Source of the DNA: Halorubrum amylolyticum
GTDB lineage: Archaea; Halobacteriota; Halobacteria; Halobacteriales; Haloferacaceae
DNA: 64,000 nt
NCBI RefSeq assembly: GCF_004114995.1
Contig: NZ_SDJP01000001.1
Span: 1-64,000 of the forward strand
Reading direction: 5' to 3'
Shown: piece after piece, positions 8,314 through 17,143 of the stretch
Layout of the letters: every line of letters starts with the position of its first letter
Numbering within the stretch: position 1 is the stretch's first letter
The notes under the pieces: model-generated
What the model saw: only the letters and a program-made list of their open reading frames with translations
The model's database searches: none
What the model was told of the DNA's origin: nothing
Program-made: the position numbers and the translations under genes

Positions 8314-9480
8314 TCAGTGACTGGTGACTGATTCCGGGCTGGAGAAACCGAACTCACTGAACCGACCCAACAGTACGACGAATCCGACGACGACGACGAC
8401 CGCGCCGAGCAGGAATGGAAGGGTCGCACCGTAGTTCTGGCCGAGATACCCTGCGGTGATCGGCGCGAATGCACCGCCGGTGAATCGGAGACTGTTGAAC
8501 GCCCCCGAAGCTGCCGACCGGCTGTGGGAGGAAATCTCCATTGCGAGCGTCGACAGGTTCGCGTTCAAGATTCCACAGAGGAGCCCACCAAGGATGACGA
8601 GCCCAGAGAGCACCTTGGTGGTACTCGAAAGCCACATCAGACATAGAATGCCTGCGAAGACGGCGAGAGCACCACTGGTCGTTTCAGGCGTTCCGAACCG
8701 CCGGTTCAGACGCGGCGAAAGGACGGTTGCCCCCACGATTACGAACAGTCCCCAGCCGAAGAATACGAGACCGATTTGAACCGTGCGGAGGCCGAGGACG
8801 AGCGGGGTGTACGCGAGCAGCGTGAAGAAGCCAAAGGTGTAGAGCATACCGATGACCGCATTCGTGAGCACGCCCGTATGACGGAACGTCCCGACGATAT
8901 CGCGAATCCCTTGCTGGCGTTCGGTGTCCGGTTCGGTGACTGTTGCGACGACGAACCCGAACGCGACGATCATCAGAATACTCGTCCCGGCGAACGGTAA
9001 TCGCCACGACTGTGCGCCCAATAAACCACCGAGGAGTGGTCCACAAGCGATGCCGAAGCCGAGTGCTGCTTCGTAGAGAGAGATGGCGCTCTTACTGCTG
9101 CCCCCGGCCACTCCAACGATGATAGCGAGCGCCGTCGTGGTGAACAGCGCGTTTCCGAGTCCCCAGAAGCCGCGGAGGATCGCCAGCGATTCAATTGTCG
9201 AGACGAGTGCACAAGCCCCCGCGAACACGGCGACGGTTCCGATCCCGAGAAGCATCGTGTTCTTGCTCCCGATTCGCGTGGCGAGCGTGCCCGCGACCAG
9301 ATTGGCGAGTCCCATCACTAGGAGGTAGCTCGTGAATAGAAACATCACCATGAAATGAGACGCTCCCAGCTCACGCGCGATACTGGGCAAGATCGGATCG
9401 ACGACTCCGATTCCAAGGAAGGAAACGAATGTAGCGAGTGCTGTTGCAAGGACAGCCGGATGGAAATCTCGAAGACACAT
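8314..9480 (-). CDS. MFS transporter (drug/metabolite efflux type)
   Basis: 388 residues with twelve hydrophobic segments, normal for a DHA1-type major facilitator. The first helix carries FLGIGVVDPILPSIARELGAS, the loop after helix 2 has a conserved-type GTLATRIGSKNTML (motif A position), and helix 4-5 has the RGFWGLGNALF and GPLLGGLLG segments (motif C-like) typical of proton-driven exporters. TATAATA at 9522-9530 on the minus strand is a good promoter about 45 bases before the ATG. Base composition is clearly lower in GC than the neighbouring chromosome, and the gene lies inside an inverted-repeat-bounded block, so lateral acquisition is likely. Substrate unknown. Confidence 0.85.
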   Translation of the reverse strand: MCLRDFHPAVLATALATFVSFLGIGVVDPILPSIARELGASHFMVMFLFTSYLLVMGLANLVAGTLATRIGSKNTMLLGIGTVAVFAGACALVSTIESLAILRGFWGLGNALFTTTALAIIVGVAGGSSKSAISLYEAALGFGIACGPLLGGLLGAQSWRLPFAGTSILMIVAFGFVVATVTEPDTERQQGIRDIVGTFRHTGVLTNAVIGMLYTFGFFTLLAYTPLVLGLRTVQIGLVFFGWGLFVIVGATVLSPRLNRRFGTPETTSGALAVFAGILCLMWLSSTTKVLSGLVILGGLLCGILNANLSTLAMEISSHSRSAASGAFNSLRFTGGAFAPITAGYLGQNYGATLPFLLGAVVVVVGFVVLLGRFSEFGFSSPESVTSH

Positions 9481-9619
9481 ACAACGTAGGCGCTCTCTTG
9501 TACCTAAGAAATTGTCGAAAATATTATAAGTATGTGTTTAGCATACCATGGGAATGAATTCTCACATCACACTGGCGGGCAGATGTTGAGATCGGTACCA
9601 ACCGGGGACGATTACAACA

Positions 9620-9751
9620 TCAGTACGACATTTTCAGGAATCTCGCTTGGGAAACGGCATTCAGTATGCAGGCTTGTTTTATCGGCAGATTCAGGACCCA
9701 TTTTGGAGAAAATAATGCAGTTACCCTGCTGACTACATCCTCCGTATCCAT
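9620..9751 (-). pseudogene. Possible 43-aa remnant at the right end of the block
   Basis: A short frame starts MDTEDVVSRVTALFSPKWVL and stops TGA at 9620-9622. The SPKWVL segment is loosely like the start of HxlR-type winged-helix regulators, but the frame ends before a full domain could form. The rest of 9481-9793 holds only the MFS promoter and the right inverted repeat; I see no other gene there. Confidence 0.25.
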
Positions 9752-9773
9752 CGAGTCGTTCCTCTCAGTTTTG

Positions 9774-9791
9774 GAGGGTTTCAACAGAGCC
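9774..9791 (-). repeat. Right terminal inverted repeat of the block
   Basis: On the minus strand this reads GGCTCTGTTGAAACCCTC. It ends two bases from the stop codon of the acetyltransferase gene, so the insertion did not damage either flanking gene. Confidence 0.6.
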
Positions 9792-9793
9792 AC

Positions 9794-10351
9794 CTACTCG
9801 ATTTCTCGAATCACCCGCGCCGGGTTCCCGCCGACCACGACGCGGTCCGGCACGTCCTTCGTGACGACCGCGCCCGAGGCGATCACCGCGCCGTCGCCGA
9901 CCGTCACGCCCGGATTGAGCACGGCGCGGCCCCCGATCCAGGCGTCGTCGCCGACGGTCACCGGCTCGGCGCGCTCGCGGCCGGTCGCGCGCTCCTCGGG
10001 GTCGATCGGGTGCGTCGGCGTGTAGACGTGAACGCCCGGCCCGAGCAGACACCGGTCGCCGAACGAGATCGGGTTGGTGTCGAGGAACACGCAGCCGTAG
10101 TTCGCGAAGAAGCCGTCGCCGACCGCGACGTTGTAGCCGTAGTCGCACCGGAACGGCGGCTCGACGATCGGATCGTCGCCGACCGCGTCGAACAGCCCCC
10201 GCAGGAGCGTCTCGCGCCGCGCCGCTTCCGCCTCGGTCGTCGCGTTATACCGCCGAGCGAGGTCGCTGGCGCGCTCCCGGTCGGCGACCAGTTCGGGCGC
10301 GCTCGGGTCGTAGGGCTCTCCGGCGAGCATCCGCTCCGTCTCGGTGGGCAT
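9794..10351 (-). CDS. Sugar O-acetyltransferase (maltose/galactoside acetyltransferase family)
   Basis: 185 residues, the usual length of Maa/LacA enzymes, which transfer acetyl from acetyl-CoA to a sugar hydroxyl. The N-terminal helical part (MPTETERMLAGEPYDPSAPE) is the Mac domain. It is followed by the left-handed beta-helix hexapeptide repeats, with FRCDYGYNVAVGDGFFANYG, the catalytic histidine in YTPTHPID, and VTVGDDAWIGGRAVLNPGV, then VVVGGNPARVI. All expected parts are present, so it should be active; the natural acceptor is unknown. Convergent with prs, with the inverted-repeat block between them. Confidence 0.9.
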   Translation of the reverse strand: MPTETERMLAGEPYDPSAPELVADRERASDLARRYNATTEAEAARRETLLRGLFDAVGDDPIVEPPFRCDYGYNVAVGDGFFANYGCVFLDTNPISFGDRCLLGPGVHVYTPTHPIDPEERATGRERAEPVTVGDDAWIGGRAVLNPGVTVGDGAVIASGAVVTKDVPDRVVVGGNPARVIREIE

Positions 10352-10412
10352 ACCCGACCGAGCGCGCGCGGTCGGATAGCCGTTTCCGTCGGGCGCGAGG
10401 TCTATCTCCCTT

Positions 10413-10811
10413 TTAAACCGCCGTCACCCACGCCCGGTAGTCGTCGTCGAGCCCGTACACCTCGCGGAAGGCGCGCTCGACGAACCCCGCCACGCGGTTC
10501 GCGTCCGACCGGGCGGTGACGACGGCGTTCGTCCCCTCGGCCTCCTCCGGGCTCACCAGCTCGTCGATCCGGAACTCCGGGAACTCCCCGAGCAGGTCCT
10601 TCAGCCGGTCCAGTTCGTCGTCGGTGCAGTCCAAGATCAGCTCCGTACCCGCGAGCTGGACCCACGGCGGCACCTCGCCGCCCTCGGTGGTGTCGCTGTC
10701 GGGGTCCACGTCGACGGTCATCACCTCGCTCGACCGGGCGCGGTGGGCGGTCGCCGCGTCCGCGAACAGCTTCAGCCGCTCTCTCTCGGTCGCGGCGTCG
10801 AATCTGGTCAT
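10413..10811 (-). CDS. Conserved haloarchaeal hypothetical protein, 132 aa
   Basis: Unknown function. The start at 10811 (MTRFDAATERERLKLFADAATAH) is chosen over one nine codons upstream because CTTTTTATGA at about 10836-10846 is a promoter one TATA distance away, giving a leaderless message. The protein is acidic alpha/beta without Cys pairs or membrane segments; a central VQLAGTELILDCTDDELDRL reads like a strand-helix unit, and the C-terminus has FVERAFREVYGLDDDYRAWV. It lies directly behind the coiled-coil gene ending at 10847, whose stop overlaps the promoter. Confidence 0.7.
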   Translation of the reverse strand: MTRFDAATERERLKLFADAATAHRARSSEVMTVDVDPDSDTTEGGEVPPWVQLAGTELILDCTDDELDRLKDLLGEFPEFRIDELVSPEEAEGTNAVVTARSDANRVAGFVERAFREVYGLDDDYRAWVTAV

Positions 10812-10846
10812 GCCCGCATGTCGCCGCCGCCGACTCATAAAAAGGA

Positions 10847-12010
10847 CTACTCCCGTTTCGTCTCCGCTAACACGTCCTCGACGACCGACAGGGTCCGCTC
10901 CGCCTCGCGCACCCGGTCGTCGATGACGCCGCGGTCCAGTAGGTCGAGCTCGGGGTCGTCGAGCGCGTCGCGCACCGCGGCCGCGCGGCGGAGCCGCTCG
11001 TACTCCTCGTCGCGCGCGAGGTCGCGGACCGACCGGAGCGTCGCCACCGTCTCGTCGTCGGCGATCCGCGAGACGAGGGGGATCAGCTCGTCGATCTCGT
11101 AGGCCAGCTCGTCGCCCTCCGCCGGCGGCCAGTCAAGCGTCAGCGGCTCGGCGTCGAGCCGTTCGACGTAGGTGCGGTGGACCGCGACCGCGGTCCGGAG
11201 GGCGCCGGGGTCGTCGACGTAGTGTTCCAGCTTCGAGTTCGAGTAATCGGCGTACTCCAACAGGGTCGGGAGCGGCTCCTCGCCCGCCTCGTACTCGTCG
11301 ACGTACTCGCGCAGGTCCGTCGGCGGCACGTCCGCGTCGACGAACGGCGTGCCGTCGGCGCGGTCGAGGAAGGCGAAGGCGTCCCGGGCGGACGCCGACT
11401 CGTAGAACTCGTCGAACGCCTCGCGGACCGCGTCGGTGTACGACTCGATCGGCTCCCGGAGCCGGTCCACGTCGGCGTCGAGGTCGGCGTCGGCCATGTC
11501 GGCGACCGCGCGCAGCTCGTCGAGGCGGGCGTCGAGCGCCTTCTTCGCCTCGCGCGCGGCCTTGCGCGCGGCCCGGTAGTCGTCGAGGGCCGCGTCGCGG
11601 TCGGCGAGCAGGTCGACGTACTCGCCGGCCGGCTCCAGCGCCTCCCGGGCGGCCGCGAAGTCGGCCTCGGAGAGCCGGCGCTTGTCGACCGCCTCGTCCG
11701 CGGCGGCGAACGCGTCGGCCGCGAGCGCGTCGGCGGCGGCGTCGACCGCCTCCCCGAACTCCCCCCGGAACTGGACGTAGGAGCCGAAGTCGCCGGTGCC
11801 GATCGCGTCCTCCTCGTACTGGTCGAGCACGCGGTGCGCCCGGCGGTAGGCGTCGGCGGCGGTCTCGATCCGGTCCCGGCCGAGGTCGGCGATCCGCGCC
11901 TCGATCCGGGCGAGCCCGTCGTAGCGCTCGCGCAGCGTCGCGGCCGCCTCGCCCGCCTCGCGGACGGGGTCGGCCTCGTCCGCGTCGGTCGTCGCTCCCG
12001 CGCCGCTCAT
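10847..12010 (-). CDS. Acidic coiled-coil protein, conserved in haloarchaea, 387 aa
   Basis: No enzymatic motif is seen. Nearly the whole protein is predicted helical with heptad-like spacing (EARIADLGRDRIETAADAYR, AARKAAREAKKALDARLDEL), broken by a proline-rich turn near residue 235 (FVDADVPPTDL). It may be an intracellular scaffold or structural protein; this is inference. The ATG at 12008-12010 is immediately followed upstream by the hisI stop at 12011, so the two genes are transcribed together. It is possibly a DUF7118-type protein from memory, not verified. Confidence 0.7.
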   Translation of the reverse strand: MSGAGATTDADEADPVREAGEAAATLRERYDGLARIEARIADLGRDRIETAADAYRRAHRVLDQYEEDAIGTGDFGSYVQFRGEFGEAVDAAADALAADAFAAADEAVDKRRLSEADFAAAREALEPAGEYVDLLADRDAALDDYRAARKAAREAKKALDARLDELRAVADMADADLDADVDRLREPIESYTDAVREAFDEFYESASARDAFAFLDRADGTPFVDADVPPTDLREYVDEYEAGEEPLPTLLEYADYSNSKLEHYVDDPGALRTAVAVHRTYVERLDAEPLTLDWPPAEGDELAYEIDELIPLVSRIADDETVATLRSVRDLARDEEYERLRRAAAVRDALDDPELDLLDRGVIDDRVREAERTLSVVEDVLAETKRE

Positions 12011-12394
12011 TCAGTACACCTCGTCCGGGTCGAAGACGCGCTCGCCGACGTGCTCGCCGTCGATCGTTCGGTGGAAACAGGAGCGGTGGCCGGTGTGACA
12101 CGCCCCCACGTTCTGGTCGACGAGGTACAGCAGGGTGTCGGCGTCGCAGTCGACGCGGACCTCGCGGACCTCCTGCGTGTGTCCGGAGGAGCCGCCCTTG
12201 CGCCACAGCTCGTCGCGCGACCGCGAGTAGTAGTGCGCCTCGCCCGTCTCGCGGGTCCGTTCGAGCGCCGCCGGCGAGACGTACGCGAGCATCAGCACCT
12301 CGCCCGAGTCGGCGTCCTGCGCGATCGCGGGGACGAGCCCGTCGTCGCCGAAGTCGACCTCGATCGCCTCCTCTCCCGCGTCGGCGTCGGTCAT
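12011..12394 (-). CDS. hisI: Phosphoribosyl-AMP cyclohydrolase
   Basis: Third step of histidine synthesis: opens the purine ring of phosphoribosyl-AMP. 127 residues, single-domain archaeal type without the HisE pyrophosphohydrolase. Motifs: [30 protein letters not shown], the Mg-binding VDCDADTLL, and the zinc site [11 protein letters not shown]. The ATG at 12394 has an AAAAGGCCTATT box about 25-35 bases upstream. No other his gene is nearby, in keeping with the scattered histidine genes of haloarchaea. Confidence 0.95.
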   Translation of the reverse strand: MTDADAGEEAIEVDFGDDGLVPAIAQDADSGEVLMLAYVSPAALERTRETGEAHYYSRSRDELWRKGGSSGHTQEVREVRVDCDADTLLYLVDQNVGACHTGHRSCFHRTIDGEHVGERVFDPDEVY

Positions 12395-12441
12395 GTCTCG
12401 CCGGACGCGTGGGGCTCGAATAGGCCTTTTGTCTGTCCCCC

Positions 12442-12921
12442 CTACTCCCGGCGCAACACCAGCGCGTCGCCGTCGGCGTACGCGTCGGCGCGCCGGTCGA
12501 CGACCTCGAACCCCAGCCCCTCGTACAGGGACAGGGCGGCGTCGTTGTCGGGGTGCGCCTGCAGCGTCACGGGGCCGGTCGCGTCGGCGAGGACGGCCGA
12601 GAGGAGTCCGCGAGCGCGTCCCTCACGGCGATGGTCCGGATCGACGACGAGTTCGGCGAGGTGGACGCCCGGGCGGTTCGGCGCGTCGACCGGGAGCAGA
12701 TAGCCGACCGCTCGCCCGTCGGCGACGCTGACGAGCGCCGACCCGACCGCGAGCCCGTACTCCAGCAGGTCCGGGTTGGGCTGTCGGAGGTGGTCTTGGA
12801 GTTCCCGAATCCGGGCGGCGTCGGCCGGGCGGGCGGCGCGGACCCTGGGATCGGGAGCGGGATGGCCCGCCGCTTCGGATTCGTCGGCCCCGTCCCCGAA
12901 GTCGGACGACTCCCCCGTCAT
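12442..12921 (-). CDS. GNAT-family N-acetyltransferase
   Basis: 159 residues. An acidic disordered N-terminus (about 25 residues) precedes the GNAT fold: [16 protein letters not shown], then strand [20 protein letters not shown], which holds the acetyl-CoA pyrophosphate loop R-R-x-G-x-A/G, and the C-terminal [16 protein letters not shown] motif. Substrate unknown. It is one base downstream of the GTG-initiated DUF92 gene? No: it is downstream of it on the same strand, with the GNAT ATG at 12921 and the DUF92 stop at 12923, so the two are co-transcribed. Confidence 0.85.
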   Translation of the reverse strand: MTGESSDFGDGADESEAAGHPAPDPRVRAARPADAARIRELQDHLRQPNPDLLEYGLAVGSALVSVADGRAVGYLLPVDAPNRPGVHLAELVVDPDHRREGRARGLLSAVLADATGPVTLQAHPDNDAALSLYEGLGFEVVDRRADAYADGDALVLRRE

Positions 12922-12922
12922 C

Positions 12923-14257
12923 TCACGCGCCCACCCCGAGCGCGACGGCGGCGGCGACGGCGACCATCGCCCCCGACAGCGTCGCGAGGAAGTTCACCGC
13001 CTGATTGCCGATCCGCTCGCCCTCGACCAGCGCGCCGAGGAGGCTGTCGACGGTCATCCCCGCCACGCCCGCGAGGACGACGATCCCCCCGCCGACTGCC
13101 GGATCGCCGATCGCCATCCCGAACGCCGCGAGCCCGGCGACGAGGAGCGCGCCCGCGAGTCCGGCCAGTTCGCCCTGCCACGTCACCGCGCCGTCGGTGC
13201 CCGGTTCGACGCGTTGCAGGGTGGTCACGAGGCGGGGACCGTCGTAGAGCCCCCCGATCTCGGAGGAGAGCGTGTCCGCCATCGCGGTCGCGGTCGCGCC
13301 AGCGAACGCGAAGCCGAAGAGCGCGCCCGGCACGCCGACGCGGGCGGTCGCCGCGTAGCCGACGACGGCGACGAGCGCGACCGCGGAGTTCGCCAGCACG
13401 TTCCCGGTGCCGCGGGCACCCTCGTTCTCCTGTGCGACGCCACGGTCCGCCTTCTCGTCGAAGCGGTACTTCGAGGCCAACCCGCCGATCGCGTAAAACG
13501 AGATGAGCGTGGCAAACCAGCCGACGCCGCCGAGGACGACGGCCAGCAGCGCGGACAGCACACCCGTCAACATGCCGGGGACGGAGGCCGTGCCGAGCGC
13601 GAACGAGACGTAGCCGAGCGCGCCGGTCACCGCCAGCCCGAAGGCGACGAGCGGGACGGTGACGGTCGGGTCCAGCGCGACGAATCCCCAGACGGCGAAC
13701 GCGACGAGGATGACCGTGATGTGCGCGTCCCGGTCGAACACGAGCGACCTGACGAGCGCCGCCGCGAGCGCGGCCACGGCCGCGAGGAAGACGATTTCGG
13801 GGAGCCCGTCGACGAGACCCGACCTGCCGGTCTGAAGGAGTACGCCGACCTGTCCGGCGAGCGCGCCGAGCGTGCCGCCGGCGACGTACCCCGCCACGAG
13901 GGAGAACTCGTCGACGGCGGCACGCTCGGCGACGACCGCGCGGCCGAGACGGCCGCAGCCCACCGCGAGCGCCGCCGAGGCGAACGCCTCGTACGGGAGC
14001 GGGGCGCGGGGGAGGGAGGCGAACAGCGCGAGGCCGGCGGCCGCGAGTGCGAACGCGACGAAGCCGTAGAGGCGTTCCTCCTCGCGGTCGCCAGGCAGGG
14101 CGAGCGTCTCGAACCACTCGCCGTCGCGGACCCCGAAAAAGACGAGGCCGGCGGCGGCGAGGAACGGCACGGCGGCGGCGTCGCCGAGCGCCGGCGCGAG
14201 GACGGCGACCGCGGCCACCGCGGCGAAGACGCTCGCCCGTCGAAGCCTCCGTATCAC
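12923..14257 (-). CDS. DUF92/TMEM19 family multi-spanning membrane protein
   Basis: 444 residues with about eleven hydrophobic segments. The N-terminal half is a plain membrane region; the C-terminal half (about residues 190-440) carries the DUF92 pattern: LISFYAIGGLASKYRFDEKAD, then RGTGNVLANS, FAGATATAMADTLSSEIG and the last helix pair with DSLLGALVEG. This family is related to polyprenol/CTP-dependent kinases and phosphatidate cytidylyltransferase-like proteins; its role in archaea is not established. The start is a GTG at 14257, with GCGTTAAGTG at 14278-14288 in promoter position. Confidence 0.85.
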   Translation of the reverse strand: MIRRLRRASVFAAVAAVAVLAPALGDAAAVPFLAAAGLVFFGVRDGEWFETLALPGDREEERLYGFVAFALAAAGLALFASLPRAPLPYEAFASAALAVGCGRLGRAVVAERAAVDEFSLVAGYVAGGTLGALAGQVGVLLQTGRSGLVDGLPEIVFLAAVAALAAALVRSLVFDRDAHITVILVAFAVWGFVALDPTVTVPLVAFGLAVTGALGYVSFALGTASVPGMLTGVLSALLAVVLGGVGWFATLISFYAIGGLASKYRFDEKADRGVAQENEGARGTGNVLANSAVALVAVVGYAATARVGVPGALFGFAFAGATATAMADTLSSEIGGLYDGPRLVTTLQRVEPGTDGAVTWQGELAGLAGALLVAGLAAFGMAIGDPAVGGGIVVLAGVAGMTVDSLLGALVEGERIGNQAVNFLATLSGAMVAVAAAVALGVGA

Positions 14258-14349
14258 ACGCTCGGATACCCGCGACGCGCACTTAACGCTCCCGACAGCG
14301 CCCCGTCCCCGTCGGCGGAGGCTCGCCGCCGTCGCGCGGTCCCCGGCGT

Positions 14350-14460
14350 TCAGTAACGGTACTCGGTGAACTGTACCGCGTGCCCCTCGATCACGCGGAC
14401 GGTCTCCTCCGGGTCCTCGTCGTCGCCCGTCCGGTTCTCGTGTGAGGCAACCTCACTCAT
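14350..14460 (-). CDS. 36-aa acidic small protein
   Basis: Starts MSEVASHENRTGDDEDPEET and ends VQFTEYRY. The ATG at 14460 is supported by CGCTTATCAG at about 14486-14496, one promoter distance upstream, which makes the longer 61-codon frame unlikely. It is very acidic, with one hydrophobic strand near the end (VRVIEGHAVQF). Function unknown; I read it as a real leaderless microprotein because of promoter position and composition. Confidence 0.5.
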   Translation of the reverse strand: MSEVASHENRTGDDEDPEETVRVIEGHAVQFTEYRY

Positions 14461-14603
14461 ATTCGAGCGATGGATGTCAGGTCTGATAAGCGTTTCCCAC
14501 AGCGCGAACGTGGTCGCACCCGGGGTCGCCGTCACAGCGACTCAACGCCGGGATCGGCGGTCGGGGGTCGGTCGGCCGTCGCGGTGCCGCACCGACCGTC
14601 TCG

Positions 14604-15383
14604 TCAGCCGATGACGCGGCCGACGTCGCCGAGGCCGTCGAGCACGTAGTCCGGCGAGACGCTCGCGTCCGCGACCGCATCCTCGTCGGTGACGCCGGAC
14701 AGCACGAGCGCGGTGGTCATCCCGGCGCGCTCGCCGAGCGCGATGTCGGTGTCGAGCCGGTCGCCGACGACGAGACACTCCTCCGGGGGGTACGGCAGCC
14801 GCTCGCGGACCATCTCGATCGCCGTGTCCGATGGCTTCCCGAGGACGGCGTCCGGCTCGCGCTCGGCGACGCCCGCGATCGCGTTGATCACGGCCCCGGA
14901 GCCCGGCACGTCGCGCTCGGGCGCCGGGATGACCACGTCGGGATCGGTGCCGATGAAGGGGATGTCGCGTTCGAGCGCCCACAGCGCCGTACAGAGATCG
15001 CCGTAGTCGAACTCGCGGTCGATCGAGGCGACGAGCGCGTCCGCGGCGTCGACGTCGTCGGTCGTCGCGAGCCCGGCCGCCTCGAACTGGTCGACCAGCC
15101 CCGGGGCGCCGATGCACAGCAGCTCGTCGTCCGCGTGTTGCTCGCGCAGGTACCGCGTCGTCACGCTCCCGGCCGTGAACACCCGGTCCGCGTCGATCTC
15201 GTAGCCCGCGCCTCCGAGTCGGTCGACGTACGCCGGCGGGGCCTTCGTCGGGTTGTTCGAGACGAACAGCGTCTCGATCCCGGCCTCGCGGAGCCGGCGG
15301 TAGCCCGCCGGCGCGCCCGGGATGGGGTCGTCGCCTCGCACGACCGTGCCGTCCACGTCGAGGACGGCGCCGCTGAACTCCAT
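14604..15383 (-). CDS. HAD-IIA family hydrolase (NagD-like sugar phosphatase)
   Basis: 259 residues. All four HAD motifs are visible: DVDGTV (motif I, residues 9-14), SNNPTKAPP (motif II region), the lysine in LGKPSD (motif III) and VGDRLDTDIALG (motif IV). The cap sits between motifs II and III, as in NagD, phosphoglycolate and p-nitrophenyl phosphatases. The likely substrate is a small phosphorylated sugar or nucleotide; this cannot be narrowed from sequence. The start at 15383 (MEFSGAVLDVDG) is the only sensible one. It is a single gene. Confidence 0.9.
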   Translation of the reverse strand: MEFSGAVLDVDGTVVRGDDPIPGAPAGYRRLREAGIETLFVSNNPTKAPPAYVDRLGGAGYEIDADRVFTAGSVTTRYLREQHADDELLCIGAPGLVDQFEAAGLATTDDVDAADALVASIDREFDYGDLCTALWALERDIPFIGTDPDVVIPAPERDVPGSGAVINAIAGVAEREPDAVLGKPSDTAIEMVRERLPYPPEECLVVGDRLDTDIALGERAGMTTALVLSGVTDEDAVADASVSPDYVLDGLGDVGRVIG

Positions 15384-15547
15384 GGGAGGACTCGGAGCGC
15401 CACGGCCGTAGTGGTTGCGGCGCTCGGTTCCGGCGCTTCGCCCCGGCGCTCCGCTCCGGAACCGTCCTCCCGTTTCATATCCGGTACCAGTTCCACCTTC
15501 GGGATAACGGAAGCGTAAAGCGGGGTCGTTCCCAATCCACGCTCACT

Positions 15548-16321
15548 GTGACGACGACTCAGGTGACGCTGGTCCAGATCGACAACTACGGGCCGTGGAC
15601 GGTGACGCCGGAGCCCCGCCGGGAGATGGACCTGCAGGCGCTCCAGTCGCGGCTCTTCGCCGATATCGCCCAGTTCATGGGTCCGCGGGACGCCTACGTC
15701 TTCTCCACCCGCTACGACAACATGATCGCCGTGACGAACGGCCTCGACGGCGCGGCCCACGCGGCGCTACAGGAGTCGATCGGGAACCGCTACCCCGTGA
15801 GCGTCAGCCTCGGGACCGGGGTCGCCGAGCGACCGATCGACGCCTTGGAGGCCGCGAACCGCCTGCTCCAGACCGAGGGGAGCGCGCAGGACGCGAGCCG
15901 GACCGAGGTGCTCGCCGGCGACTACCTCACCGAGACAAATCCATCGGACCTCCAGATCGCCCACTTCGACGTGGTGAACGTGACCGGGAAGTACACCGAC
16001 CGCCTCAACGAGTTCGACACGTTCCTGCACGTCGATCGCGCCTACGGCTCGCTGACGCGGTACCTCCGCGAGACGCACGGCGCCCTATCCTTTTTCGTCG
16101 GCGGCGACAACGTCGTCGCCGTCTGTCCGGACCTCCCCGAACGAGCGTTCGCGGACGCGGTCGCGCACGTGGCCGACGACGTCGACATCGAGCTTCAGGT
16201 CGGCGTCGGTCGCGGCGCCTCCGCCCACGAGGCGGGGTTCGCGGCCAAACACGCGCTGGAGGATTGCCGCAACGCCGGCACGAGCGTCGAGCTCTCGGGC
16301 GTTCCGGTGCTCGGCGACTGA
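15548..16321 (+). CDS. gch3: GTP cyclohydrolase III
   Basis: Converts GTP to a formylated pyrimidine nucleotide monophosphate, the archaeal entry into riboflavin and F420 synthesis. 257 residues, standard length. The family pattern is clear: N-terminal VTLVQIDNYGPWTVTPEPRR, then MGPRDAYVFSTRYDNMIAVTNG, the nucleotide-cyclase-like SLGTG, and a second cyclase-like half with HFDVVNVTG, GGDNVVAV and the GVGRG segment. The start is a GTG at 15548; no better ATG is in frame. GTAAAGCGG about 30 bases upstream is the candidate promoter. Confidence 0.92.
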   Translation: MTTTQVTLVQIDNYGPWTVTPEPRREMDLQALQSRLFADIAQFMGPRDAYVFSTRYDNMIAVTNGLDGAAHAALQESIGNRYPVSVSLGTGVAERPIDALEAANRLLQTEGSAQDASRTEVLAGDYLTETNPSDLQIAHFDVVNVTGKYTDRLNEFDTFLHVDRAYGSLTRYLRETHGALSFFVGGDNVVAVCPDLPERAFADAVAHVADDVDIELQVGVGRGASAHEAGFAAKHALEDCRNAGTSVELSGVPVLGD

Positions 16322-16416
16322 CGGTCGCCCTCTCTTTCCGTCTCTCCGACAGAGATATCATGCGTGATAATGTGGCTGTGACGTTTTTATACGCCGCACC
16401 GGTACCCTCGGCTAAC

Positions 16417-16647
16417 ATGTCCGATGAGATAGTGTTCGTCTGCACGGCGGCCGACTGCGACGAGGGGGCTTGGGAGGGGTCTCACGATGCGATGGCTCAC
16501 TGCGCCGAGCAGCCCGACCACGGGTATACCGGGCGCCCGCGCGACGAGGTCGAGGAGGTCATCCCCGCAACGGCGACGCGGAAGCGCGACAACCGGAACC
16601 TCCAGCACAAGGGCCACCCGAAAGGCGCGCTCGCGCAGAACGACTGA
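16417..16647 (+). CDS. Small Cys/His protein, 76 aa
   Basis: Starts MSDEIVFVCTAADCDEGAWE. Cys9, Cys14, His23, His28 and Cys29 form a possible zinc site in the first 30 residues; the tail is basic-acidic (RKRDNRNLQHKGHPKG) and could touch nucleic acid. The start is fixed by GTTTTTATACG at 16382-16392, 25-30 bases before the ATG, so the message is leaderless. It follows the GTP cyclohydrolase but has its own promoter. Function unknown. Confidence 0.7.
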   Translation: MSDEIVFVCTAADCDEGAWEGSHDAMAHCAEQPDHGYTGRPRDEVEEVIPATATRKRDNRNLQHKGHPKGALAQND

Positions 16648-16663
16648 CCGCTCGCGCCGCGTC

Positions 16664-16870
16664 TCACGCCTCGTCGAAGAGGCCGAGGTCCTCCGCGACG
16701 AGGTCGGCGAGTCGGTCCTTCAGTGCGGGGTCGACCTCCGCGATCTCTTCCCCGTCGTGTTTCCCGTCGTTATGTTTGGCGAGCGTGTCCGCCACGTCGG
16801 AGAGCGGGACGCTGGTCTCCGTCTCGCATTCGGTGCACACGATCGGGACGGACGGTTCGTCGGTGGACAT
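16664..16870 (-). CDS. Small CxxC protein, 68 aa
   Basis: One CTEC motif (residues 12-15) followed by ETSVPLSDVADTLAKHND and KHDGEEIAEVDP, then a helical acidic C-terminus. With His32 and His38 the CxxC could form a single zinc site. Conserved in haloarchaea as far as I remember, but unnamed. Start at 16870 with GTCTATACGG at about 16895-16905 as promoter. The longer upstream frame is arginine-rich and rejected. Convergent with the 76-aa gene, 16 bases apart. Confidence 0.65.
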   Translation of the reverse strand: MSTDEPSVPIVCTECETETSVPLSDVADTLAKHNDGKHDGEEIAEVDPALKDRLADLVAEDLGLFDEA

Positions 16871-17143
16871 CGTCCGGGTAGTCGCGGGTGACCCGTATAG
16901 ACCTTCGGGACGGGAGTTCCGACCCCGGTCCCGCCGGCCGGCTCTCGCCGCCGGCCCGCCTCCGTCAGTCCGCCGCCCCCGACGACGCGGACTCGGTGTC
17001 CTCGGCGTCGTCTGCGTCTGATCTCTCGCCGTCTGCGGCGGGGTCGGCCTCTTCACCGCCCTCCCTACGTTTCTGAGTCGTCGTGAAGGGTTTCGGTCGT
17101 GACACCGATCGGCGGTCGAACTGCAGTCGAACCGTGGGCGCGT

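Larger units (their letters stand above)
8105..9791. mobile_element. 1.69-kb AT-richer block bounded by imperfect inverted repeats
   Basis: The left end GGCTCTGCTGAAATCCTC (8105-8122) and the reverse complement of the right end, GGCTCTGTTGAAACCCTC (9774-9791), agree at 16 of 18 positions. The block lies exactly between the convergent genes prs and the acetyltransferase, is visibly poorer in GC than both flanks, and contains an MFS gene plus two short remnants. The ends resemble insertion-sequence ends (recollection of IS6-type haloarchaeal elements), but no transposase remains. Flanking eight bases (GTCCACTC and ACCTACTC) share five positions, which is only weak support for a target duplication. 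Confidence 0.55.
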
